DNA of 40,913 nucleotides from Bacteroidales bacterium (lineage in GTDB: Bacteria > Bacteroidota > Bacteroidia > Bacteroidales > Dysgonomonadaceae). The translations under genes and the position numbers were made by a program. This document shows positions 19,651 to 27,874 of the stretch, piece by piece. The notes below the pieces were generated by a model, which did no database searches, was not told the origin of the DNA, and saw only the letters and a list, made by a program, of their open reading frames with translations. The DNA lies in contig DUPB01000022.1 in the NCBI GenBank assembly GCA_012838585.1, forward strand, positions 1-40,913, written 5' to 3'. How positions within the stretch are numbered: position 1 is the stretch's first letter; each line of letters opens with the position of its first letter.

Positions 19651-20529
19651 TTAGAACGTTTTATAGAATTCGAGCCTGTATTCTGTGGGCGTGTATCCCG
19701 TTACCCTCTTGAACTGCCGGTTAAAGTTCGAGATGTTGTTATACCCAACCTCGTAGCATATTTGAGTGATTGTCAGCTTCTTTTCCAATAATAATTTGCA
19801 GGCGTAAGTGATGCGCAACTCGTTGATGTATTGGAAACAGGTTTTGCTGGTTTTCTTCAAAAAGTAGCGGCAGAATGCGCTTTGGTTCATACCGGCGATA
19901 TCGGCGACCTCTTGCAGCGATATATCGCGCGTGTATTCCCGATGTAGGAAAGCTTTAACCTTAACTTCACGAGGATCATTGTCACGGAAGGAGTCCAGAT
20001 TCTTTTCGCTTTCATCGCTTAGCAACCTCTTGTCCTTTGACTTGCTCATCAATGAGAGAATAATAATGGTCTCCAAAAGTAGCTCTAGCCCCGTTAAATG
20101 TAGCGCTTTGGTGATTTTTCTCCGAATGAGGCCATTTGCGTTTTTATAGAAGTAGACCCCGTATTGAGCCTCTTCCAGCAGTTTCTTGATTTGCGAGAAT
20201 TCCGGGTACTTATCGAGCGAATGTTGGAAGAAATCTTTAGAGAATTGAAGTGTAACGGCATAAACCCGTTTATCCGGGTCATTTTGATAGTATTGGATGT
20301 CGTTTCGGTACATGTGGGGAACGCTACTACCCAATAGCACCAGATCGCCATCAGAAAACGACTCTATATTGTTGCCCACGAAACGGGTGCCGGTACTCTT
20401 TAAAACATACACGATCTCGAACTCTTCGTGAAAATGCCATGGAAATTTGAAGTAGTCATAATCACACCACTTAATCTTAATAGGTGACCCGCTGCTCAGG
20501 TTCAGTTTTTCATGCATGATTTTTGCCAT
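19651..20529 (-). CDS. AraC-family transcriptional regulator with N-terminal cupin
   Basis: FPWHFHEEFEIVYVLKSTGT cupin; ISLQEVADIAGMNQSAFCRYFLKKTSKT...ITQICYEVGYNNISNFNRQFKRVTGYTPTEYR. Confidence 0.92.
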   Translation of the reverse strand: MAKIMHEKLNLSSGSPIKIKWCDYDYFKFPWHFHEEFEIVYVLKSTGTRFVGNNIESFSDGDLVLLGSSVPHMYRNDIQYYQNDPDKRVYAVTLQFSKDFFQHSLDKYPEFSQIKKLLEEAQYGVYFYKNANGLIRRKITKALHLTGLELLLETIIILSLMSKSKDKRLLSDESEKNLDSFRDNDPREVKVKAFLHREYTRDISLQEVADIAGMNQSAFCRYFLKKTSKTCFQYINELRITYACKLLLEKKLTITQICYEVGYNNISNFNRQFKRVTGYTPTEYRLEFYKTF

Positions 20530-20580
20530 GGTTCCCCTTTCTTTATTGCAAATATAGTATTATTAATTGTAAATAATTGG

Positions 20581-20613
20581 TTTGACAATCACGAAAAATC
20601 GTGAATAACTTTG
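20581..20613 (+). promoter_or_regulatory. uxuA promoter with palindrome between -33 and -7 elements
   Basis: TTTG 20581-20584, N21, TAACTTTG 20606-20613; TCACGA-AAAA-TCGTGA palindrome at 20589-20604 fills the spacer. Confidence 0.65.
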
Positions 20614-20661
20614 TAAAAAACGAGAAAATTTAGGCTGTCAATTTGAAAAGATGATTTGATT

Positions 20662-21876
20662 ATGTTGCTGGAGAGGACATGGAGGTGGTTTGGAAAGAAG
20701 GATTCGGTGTGTTTATCTTTCTTGAAACAGATGGGTGTAGAGGGGGTGGTTACCTCTTTGTATCACCTGAAACCTGGTGTTACATGGTCGATTGACGATA
20801 TCAAGGTGGTCAAGAACGAGATCGAGAGAGAGGGCCTGCGATGGAGCGTGGTGGAGAGCTTGCCCGTATCGGAGGATATTAAGTTAGGCAACGAGAAGTC
20901 TGCAGCCCATATAGAGAATTACAAGCAATCGATCGTTAACCTGGCTGAGTGTGGTGTTACAACGATTTGTTACAACTTTATGCCGGTATTGGATTGGGTG
21001 AGAACAGACCTCGCGTACATGGATAGCGACGGTACTGAAACGATGTTGTACGATCATGCCACTTTCGCAGTGTTCGATCTGTTTTTGTTAAAGAGGAAGA
21101 ATGCGAAGGGCGATTACCCTGACTCTATTCGTGAAGAGGCGCAAGCGCTGTTTGATTCGATGAACGAACGGGAAAGGGAGCGACTTGCCCATACCATTAT
21201 CATCGTTACCCAAGGATTCGTCAACAGCGCTGTTGAGGAGTCCGGTGACTACATGGAACGGTTTCGTCGTTCCCTTGAGCCGTATAGGGGGATGGATGCG
21301 GCAGCCTACAGGGAAAATTTGTGTTACTTTTTGGATGAGGTGGTACCGGTTGCGGAGGAGCAGGGGGTTCGGCTTTGTATTCATCCCGATGATCCCCCCT
21401 TCCCGGTATTGGGATTGCCACGAATTGCCAGTACCCTTGATGACTTCCAGTGGATTTTTTCGCGAAACGACTCCCTAGCGAACGGCCTTACCCTCTGCAC
21501 AGGCTCGTTAGCCGCCAGGCGAGACAACGATGCGCTCCGGTTCGTTGAAGCCTTCGGTGAGCGCATCCATTTCGCACACCTTAGAAACCTTCGGCATTTG
21601 GATGAGAACCGCTTTTATGAATCGGGGCATTTGGATGGGGATATAGATATTTGCCGGGTTGTTGAAGCGCTTTTAAAGGAGCAATACCGGAGATTAGCCG
21701 AGGGTCGAGGCGATGCGAGGATCTCGTTTAGACCCGATCACGGGAAAAAAATGGCGGACGATTTTCAACGGAAAGCCAATCCCGGCTATCCCCTTGTCGG
21801 CAGGCTAAAGGGATTGTCAGAGATCCATGGATTGCAAATGGCGATTAACCGTATGCATGGAAAGCGTGAGTCATGA
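20662..21876 (+). CDS. uxuA: Mannonate dehydratase
   Basis: LERTWRWFGKKDSVCLSFLKQMGVEGVVTSLYHL...GLRWSVVESLPVSEDIK...CIHPDDPPFPVLGLPRI...HFAHLRNL...FRPDHGKK. Confidence 0.95.
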   Translation: MLLERTWRWFGKKDSVCLSFLKQMGVEGVVTSLYHLKPGVTWSIDDIKVVKNEIEREGLRWSVVESLPVSEDIKLGNEKSAAHIENYKQSIVNLAECGVTTICYNFMPVLDWVRTDLAYMDSDGTETMLYDHATFAVFDLFLLKRKNAKGDYPDSIREEAQALFDSMNERERERLAHTIIIVTQGFVNSAVEESGDYMERFRRSLEPYRGMDAAAYRENLCYFLDEVVPVAEEQGVRLCIHPDDPPFPVLGLPRIASTLDDFQWIFSRNDSLANGLTLCTGSLAARRDNDALRFVEAFGERIHFAHLRNLRHLDENRFYESGHLDGDIDICRVVEALLKEQYRRLAEGRGDARISFRPDHGKKMADDFQRKANPGYPLVGRLKGLSEIHGLQMAINRMHGKRES

Positions 21877-21908
21877 GGGATAACAGATCATAGGTGAATA
21901 ATCTCAAA

Positions 21909-22736
21909 ATGAAACAAATGAGAACAGGCATGTTTGATGTATCTGGAAAAGTAGCAGTGGTAACTGGTGCCAGCGGAGTGTTGGGAGGCAGTATTGCCCG
22001 GTCGCTTATGAAGGCGGGTGTGAAAGTGGTGGCACATGGGCGAACGAAGAGTAAAGTCGAAGAGCGTTTAATAGAGCTAAAAGAGATTCATCCTGACGTT
22101 ATGGGGTTCACCTGCAACGTGTTGGAGGAGAATGCCCTGTGCGAAGCGCGAGAAGAGGTTCTGGAGGCGTGGGGAAGGATTGATATCCTTATCAACTGCG
22201 CGGGAGGCAACACACCTAGTGGGACTTTGTCAGATGAGAAAACCATTTTTGATATGAAGTTCGATGATTGGGATGAGGTCGTTCGGTTGAACCTTAACGG
22301 GACGGTTTATCCATCGCTTGTTTTTGGTGAGGCGATGGGTCGCCAAAACGAGGGTGTAATTATCAATGTAACGTCAATGGCCGCATGTTCAGCGATAACC
22401 CGTGTACCTGGCTACTCGGCAGCGAAAGCGGCGGTAGGCAATTTCACCCAATGGATGGCCATGGAGGTGGCACAGAAATTTAGCGATAAAATCAGGGTCA
22501 ACGCTATTGCCCCCGGCTTCTTTATTGGGAATCAAAACCGGGCTGTCCTTATAAACCCCGATGGTTCGTTGACCGAGCGGAGCCGGAAAGTAATCGCGAA
22601 AACACCGATGAAGCGATTCGGTGATATCACGGAGCTCGATGGGGTAGTGCAGTTTCTTTGCTCGCCTGCGGCAAGTTTTATCACGGGGGCTATCATACCG
22701 GTAGATGGGGGATTCAGTTGTTACAGTGGGGTTTGA
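21909..22736 (+). CDS. SDR-family oxidoreductase, probable D-mannonate oxidoreductase (fructuronate reductase)
   Basis: TGASGVLGG nucleotide motif, INCAGGNTPSG, YSAAKAA (YxxxK), VDGGF; directly follows uxuA. Start among ATGs near 21909-21927 is uncertain. Confidence 0.85.
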   Translation: MKQMRTGMFDVSGKVAVVTGASGVLGGSIARSLMKAGVKVVAHGRTKSKVEERLIELKEIHPDVMGFTCNVLEENALCEAREEVLEAWGRIDILINCAGGNTPSGTLSDEKTIFDMKFDDWDEVVRLNLNGTVYPSLVFGEAMGRQNEGVIINVTSMAACSAITRVPGYSAAKAAVGNFTQWMAMEVAQKFSDKIRVNAIAPGFFIGNQNRAVLINPDGSLTERSRKVIAKTPMKRFGDITELDGVVQFLCSPAASFITGAIIPVDGGFSCYSGV

Positions 22737-22790
22737 ATACCTACACCCATAATTCTGCAAAATAAGTATATGCTTATGCAAGTATAGTAT

Positions 22791-22821
22791 TTTGGTTTAA
22801 CATTATCTCGCTTTAGTTTTG
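22791..22821 (+). promoter_or_regulatory. Candidate promoter of the DUF6807/SusCD operon (TTTG-N19-TAGTTTTG)
   Basis: -33 TTTG 22791-22794, -7 TAGTTTTG 22814-22821, ATG at 22890. Confidence 0.55.
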
Positions 22822-22889
22822 TAGAACTGTTAACAATTTGTTTGATTAGGTTCCTTAATACTGTAGCGAACCATTCTAAACTTAATCGT

Positions 22890-24134
22890 ATGAAAACACG
22901 GCTGTTTTGTTTACTTATTTGTATTTACATGCTCTTTCCTGTGAGGGCAGACGAAATAGGGAGATTTACCGTTCAACTGGAAGCGATGCATAAGGATATA
23001 CCGGTTGCCATTTCTCTCGATCAATTTTCCTATAACACCGATAAGGGGAGTATAGCCCTGTTTGAGGTAACAGGTGCAGGAGAAACGTTTGTACCGAGTC
23101 AGGTCGAAGCGGGTTACAATGCCCGTGTTTGGTTCATCCCCAGTCCTTCTGAGCAGTTGTCCCGCACTTTTGTGTTAAAATACCAGGGCGACGAAACAAA
23201 GGTACCCCCGGTAGCTTTGACGATCGAGAAGGACGAGAAAGACCTTATGATTAAACACGATGAATCACCGGTTCTTAAGTACAGGTATGCGGAAACCTAT
23301 CCGCCGGAGGGGGTGGATCCGCTATTTAAGCGTTCCGGGTTTGTTCACCCGCTATGGTCGCCAGGCGGTGAAGTGCTGACCCGGATTCAACCGCTCGATC
23401 ACTATCACCATTACGGTATCTGGGCGCCTTGGACTATGACTCGGGTAGAGGGTAGAAAGGTGGATTTTTGGAACCTTGCCTCCGGGGAGGGGACCGTTAT
23501 CTTTTCCAAGTTTTTATCGGAGGTCTCAGGCACTGTGTATGCGGGCTTCCAGGCTCTTCAGGAGCACATTGATTTTGGTGCCAAAGGCTTTGACCAAACA
23601 GCGATCAACGAGGTATTGGATATTCGGGTTTGGAACACGGGCGGAAACGTATGGATCATCGACTATACATCTACGATGACTACCCCCTTAGATGATGGTA
23701 TTCTGTTGGAGGCGTATCGCTACGGGGGCGGGATTGGATTCAGGGCTATAGAAAAATGGACCAAGGATAATTCCACGGTGTTGACATCAGAAGGGAAAAC
23801 CCGACTCGATGCGGACGGGAGCAGGGCACGGTGGTGTTTGGTGGAAGGGGAGACCGATGCGGCTCAGGGCAGATCAGGAATCTTGTTCTTAAGTCATCCT
23901 GCTAACCGGATGCATCCGGAGCCGATGCGTGTTTGGCCGATTGACGCTAACGGGGGTAGGGGGGACCTTTTCTTTGAATTTACCCCTATCAGGTATGAGG
24001 ATTGGGAGTTGAAACCGTTTATAAAATATGCTTTGCGGTATCGTATGGTGGTGTTCGATGGTGAAATGGAACCGGAGATGGCCGAACGATACTGGTATAG
24101 CTTTGCTACACAACCGAAGATTGAAATCAATTAA
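22890..24134 (+). CDS. DUF6807/PmoA-like exported protein (copy 1)
   Basis: Signal peptide MKTRLFCLLICIYMLFPVRA; FVHPLWSPGGEVLTRIQPLDHYHHYGIWAPW; MHPEPMRVWP near the C-terminus. Confidence 0.75.
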   Translation: MKTRLFCLLICIYMLFPVRADEIGRFTVQLEAMHKDIPVAISLDQFSYNTDKGSIALFEVTGAGETFVPSQVEAGYNARVWFIPSPSEQLSRTFVLKYQGDETKVPPVALTIEKDEKDLMIKHDESPVLKYRYAETYPPEGVDPLFKRSGFVHPLWSPGGEVLTRIQPLDHYHHYGIWAPWTMTRVEGRKVDFWNLASGEGTVIFSKFLSEVSGTVYAGFQALQEHIDFGAKGFDQTAINEVLDIRVWNTGGNVWIIDYTSTMTTPLDDGILLEAYRYGGGIGFRAIEKWTKDNSTVLTSEGKTRLDADGSRARWCLVEGETDAAQGRSGILFLSHPANRMHPEPMRVWPIDANGGRGDLFFEFTPIRYEDWELKPFIKYALRYRMVVFDGEMEPEMAERYWYSFATQPKIEIN

Positions 24135-24148
24135 TAAAAACAACTGTT

Positions 24149-25060
24149 ATGATGAAAAAAATTACCACCGGCGCTATTCTGTTCACCGTGATGACGCTGA
24201 TCGCTTTACCCCTCTTCGCCCAGGCGCAGGTTACCGCTATAAAAGAGGGCGACAAGATAGCTTGCTATATCAATGGCAACCTTTTCACCCATTACATTTT
24301 ATCGGATTACGAAAAATACCCCTTTTTCTACCCGGTAAACGGTCCTTCAAACGCTTCCGTTACCTCCATGAGAAATGCCAACTACCCGCATCATAGCTCT
24401 CTTTTCTTTGGGTGTGACAGGTTGAACGGCGGCAACTACTGGCAAGAGGGGTTGGATAGGGGACAGATTATCTCGATACGGGCCGATATCGTTGAATCGG
24501 GAGGTGATGCTGCTGTTATCGAGAATGAATGCATATGGAGGCGTCCCGGTGCCGATTCGCCCGTGAAAGATAAAAGGAGGATTACCATTTCGGCTCCCTC
24601 GTCCTCGGTTTATCAAATCGATTTTGATATAACGATTGAGATGCTTGAAGATGTGGTTATTCTCAAAACCAATCACTCGTTGTTCAGTGCACGGCTGGCA
24701 CCGGACCTCACGGTTATAGGAGGGGGCACCATGATCAATGCCGAAGGGGATCAAGGTGAGAAAGCCACGTTTGGGAAACGTTCTCCCTGGATGGATTGTT
24801 ACGGGAAAAGAATGGGGAAGAATGAAGGGATCGCGATCATGCAGCATCCTTCGAGCGATGGGTACCCTGCGCCCTGGTTTACCAGGGATTACGGGTTTTT
24901 CTCTCCCACTCCCATGTACTGGCCTGAGAATGGTGAGCAGATCCAACTTTCCAAAGGTGAAAAGATCGGGTTAAGGTATCGTGTGTTGGTACATTCGGGA
25001 GATCATGTAGAGGCCGACATTGCCGGCCATTTCGAAAATTACAGCTCAACTAAAAAATGA
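24149..25060 (+). CDS. DUF6807/PmoA-like exported protein (copy 2)
   Basis: Signal peptide; YPFFYPVNGPSNASVTSMRNANYPHHSSLFFGCDRLNGGNYW; RSPWMDCYG...IAIMQHPSSDGYPAPWFTRDYGFFSPTPMYW. Confidence 0.78.
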   Translation: MMKKITTGAILFTVMTLIALPLFAQAQVTAIKEGDKIACYINGNLFTHYILSDYEKYPFFYPVNGPSNASVTSMRNANYPHHSSLFFGCDRLNGGNYWQEGLDRGQIISIRADIVESGGDAAVIENECIWRRPGADSPVKDKRRITISAPSSSVYQIDFDITIEMLEDVVILKTNHSLFSARLAPDLTVIGGGTMINAEGDQGEKATFGKRSPWMDCYGKRMGKNEGIAIMQHPSSDGYPAPWFTRDYGFFSPTPMYWPENGEQIQLSKGEKIGLRYRVLVHSGDHVEADIAGHFENYSSTKK

Positions 25061-26445
25061 ATAGGATGGAACGAAGATCATTTATTAAAAAAGCGGCCAT
25101 ATCAACCGTGGGGGCTATATCCATTCCCACGATTGTACCCGCGTCCCTGTTTGGGAAAAACGCGCCGAGTAACAAGATACAAATCGGGCAAATTGGTTTT
25201 GGAAGGATCGCACGTGACCACGACGTGGCTGAGACGATTAAGTACGATCAGGCGCAGTTTATCGCCGTATGCGACGTGGATAGCAAGCGGTTGGCCGACG
25301 GGAAAAAACATATCGACGGCTACTACGCGGAAAAGACAGGGAAGAGTTCTTATTCAGACGTGAAGGTATACGAAGATTACAAGGAGCTGCTATCCAACAG
25401 TGATGTTGACGCCGTGATTATCAGCACGCCCGATCACCAGCACTCCGAACTTGCCATCCGTGCGGCACTGGCGAAGAAAGATATATACCTTCAAAAACCC
25501 AATTCGCTAACCGTGGAAGAGGGACGCTTGTTAAGCGATATCGTTCGTAGGCAGAAGGTGGTGATGCAGATAGGCACGCAACAGCGCTCCTCCCCGCAGT
25601 TCAGGATCGCGGCCGAGTTGGTTAGAAACGGGAGGATTGGTCGGTTACATACCGTGAAGATTGGATTGCCGGGCGATCCCTCGGGGCCCGAGGCCCCCGA
25701 GATGCCCATACCACCCAACCTCAACTACGATATGTGGTTGGGCTCAACCCCCGAGGTCTATTACACCGAAATAAGGGTACATCCGCAGAATAATTATGGA
25801 CGTCCGGGGTGGTTGCGCTGCGAGCAGTTCGGCTCGGGCATGATCACGGGTTGGGGGCAACACCACTTCGAGTCCGCCGCGTGGGGGATGGATACCGAGT
25901 ACACGGGGCCCATCTCGGTGGAAGCGGTGGCTGAGTTTCCTAAGTCGGGGCTATGGGATGTACATGGTGATTTCATGGTGAAGGCGGAGTATGAAAACGG
26001 CATTACCATGTACACGAGCGGTGGCTATCCCAACGGGATCAGGTATGAAGGTACCGAGGGGTGGATATTTGTTTCCCGTGGAAATTACGTCGCGTCTTCA
26101 AGCGATCCGGTGGCGCAAGAGCAAAACGCGAAAGCATTGGATGCGAGCGATCCCAAGATCTTAACCTCGGAAATAGGGGAGAACGAGATTCATCTGTACA
26201 GAAGCGATAACCAACATGGGAATTGGCTGGATTGCATACGGTCACGTGAAGAACCCATCTCACCCGTTGAAATCGGTCACCGTGCCTGCACTATTTGCCT
26301 AATAAGCCACATCGCCATGAAAATACCCGGCAAATTAGAGTGGGACCCGCGATACGAGAAATTCAAGAATAGCGATTACGCGAACTCCATGCTTAGAAGA
26401 CCGCAGCGCTATCCTTACGGAACCGATTATATTAAAGGAATATAA
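25057..26445 (+). CDS. Gfo/Idh/MocA-family oxidoreductase with Tat signal
   Basis: RRSFIKKAAISTVGAIS Tat signal; IGQIGFGRIARDHD (GxGxxA) dinucleotide fold; YLQKPNSLTVEEG; ATGA overlap with the upstream gene. Confidence 0.93.
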   Translation: MNRMERRSFIKKAAISTVGAISIPTIVPASLFGKNAPSNKIQIGQIGFGRIARDHDVAETIKYDQAQFIAVCDVDSKRLADGKKHIDGYYAEKTGKSSYSDVKVYEDYKELLSNSDVDAVIISTPDHQHSELAIRAALAKKDIYLQKPNSLTVEEGRLLSDIVRRQKVVMQIGTQQRSSPQFRIAAELVRNGRIGRLHTVKIGLPGDPSGPEAPEMPIPPNLNYDMWLGSTPEVYYTEIRVHPQNNYGRPGWLRCEQFGSGMITGWGQHHFESAAWGMDTEYTGPISVEAVAEFPKSGLWDVHGDFMVKAEYENGITMYTSGGYPNGIRYEGTEGWIFVSRGNYVASSSDPVAQEQNAKALDASDPKILTSEIGENEIHLYRSDNQHGNWLDCIRSREEPISPVEIGHRACTICLISHIAMKIPGKLEWDPRYEKFKNSDYANSMLRRPQRYPYGTDYIKGI

Positions 26446-26448
26446 GCC

Positions 26449-27861
26449 ATGTGTAAACTATTTTACCCGCTCTCGATGCTTAGCATACTACTGTTGTTTT
26501 CCTGTAACGCTCGCCAGAATAAAAGCGAGACAGAACGTCAGCACACCTTTACCGGGAAAGATGGTGAGGTACAGTTGGTGGTACTCGATCCCGGTCACTT
26601 TCACGCCAGCCTTCTACAAAAATTCCCACAGAGGCTGGTGAACGATACGGTTCACGTGTACGCCCTGCAAGGCGATGAACTTGACCAGTACATGGCTAGC
26701 ATTGAGGGTTATAACCAAAGGGCAGATAACCCCACCCATTGGCAGATGGAGGTCTACACGGGAGAAGATTACCTTGAAAGGATGATCGGGGATGAAAAGG
26801 GGAACGTGGTGATTCTGGCCGGGAACAACGGGAAGAAGACGCGGTATATTCACCAATCTATCTGCGCTGGCTACAACGTTCTTTCGGATAAACCGATGGC
26901 GATTAACCGGGAGGGATTTGAATTGCTGAAAGAAACTTATGACAGCGCACGAGTGCGGGATATTTACCTTTACGACGTGATGACCGAACGTTACGATATC
27001 ATCAATACCCTTACCCGGGAGCTGGTGAACAACAAGGAACTTTTTGGTGACCTGGAGGTGGGGACAGCAGACGAACCGGCCATTACCCTGCAGAGTGTTC
27101 ATCACTACTATAAAGAGGTCTCAGGGAACGTGCTGGTTCGTCCGGCATGGTTCTATGATGTTGATCAGCAGGGAGAAGGTATGGTTGACGTGGCCACGCA
27201 CCTGGTCGACCTGGTGAACTGGCAATGTTTCCCGGATGAAATCATCGATTACGAAAGCGATATCGCGATTACTTCGGCTAGCCATTGGCCAACGGTGTTG
27301 ACGCTGGATGATTTTTCCCGTTCCACCCGGTTGAATGCCTTCCCTGATTTCTTACAGCGCTATCTCAATGATTCCAAACTGGAAGTTTTCGGGAACGGTA
27401 AGATCAATTACCAGGTGAAGGGGCAACATGTATCGGTTGCCGTACTCTGGAACTACGAGGCGCCACCGGGTGGGGGAGACAGTTACAATGGTCATATCAA
27501 GGGCACTAGGGCGTCTGTCGAGATCGTGCAGGATGGTTCCGTGGATTATGTTAAGCAGCTGTTTATCGTGAGAAAGCCTAGTGTAGATGCACGCGTATTT
27601 GAGGATAAGTTAAACGAAGTGGTTGCGGAGCTTCAAAAATCTTATCCCTACATGTCGACCAGGGAGATTTCTACTGGGCGGTATCAAATCGTGGTTCCCG
27701 TTGAATTTAGAAAGGGACATGAAGATTACTTTGGCATGGTGGCCCAAAAATATTTCGGTTTTCTAATCAACCGGGATATGCCGCAATGGGAAATATCGAA
27801 CACGTTAGCCAAGTATTACGTTACGACAACTGCTTTAGAAATTGCGAAAAACGAACAATAA
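26449..27861 (+). CDS. Gfo/Idh/MocA-like putative oxidoreductase, lipoprotein
   Basis: Lipobox LLLFSCNA; VILAGNNGKKTRYIHQSICAGYNVLSDKPMAIN resembles the EKP region of the family; GHFHASL in place of GxGxxG. Confidence 0.78.
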   Translation: MCKLFYPLSMLSILLLFSCNARQNKSETERQHTFTGKDGEVQLVVLDPGHFHASLLQKFPQRLVNDTVHVYALQGDELDQYMASIEGYNQRADNPTHWQMEVYTGEDYLERMIGDEKGNVVILAGNNGKKTRYIHQSICAGYNVLSDKPMAINREGFELLKETYDSARVRDIYLYDVMTERYDIINTLTRELVNNKELFGDLEVGTADEPAITLQSVHHYYKEVSGNVLVRPAWFYDVDQQGEGMVDVATHLVDLVNWQCFPDEIIDYESDIAITSASHWPTVLTLDDFSRSTRLNAFPDFLQRYLNDSKLEVFGNGKINYQVKGQHVSVAVLWNYEAPPGGGDSYNGHIKGTRASVEIVQDGSVDYVKQLFIVRKPSVDARVFEDKLNEVVAELQKSYPYMSTREISTGRYQIVVPVEFRKGHEDYFGMVAQKYFGFLINRDMPQWEISNTLAKYYVTTTALEIAKNEQ

Positions 27862-27874
27862 AATTGATTTTATC

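Noticed and set aside
24347-24946. 199-aa minus-strand ORF
   Set aside because: Antisense to DUF6807 copy 2; no recognisable motif
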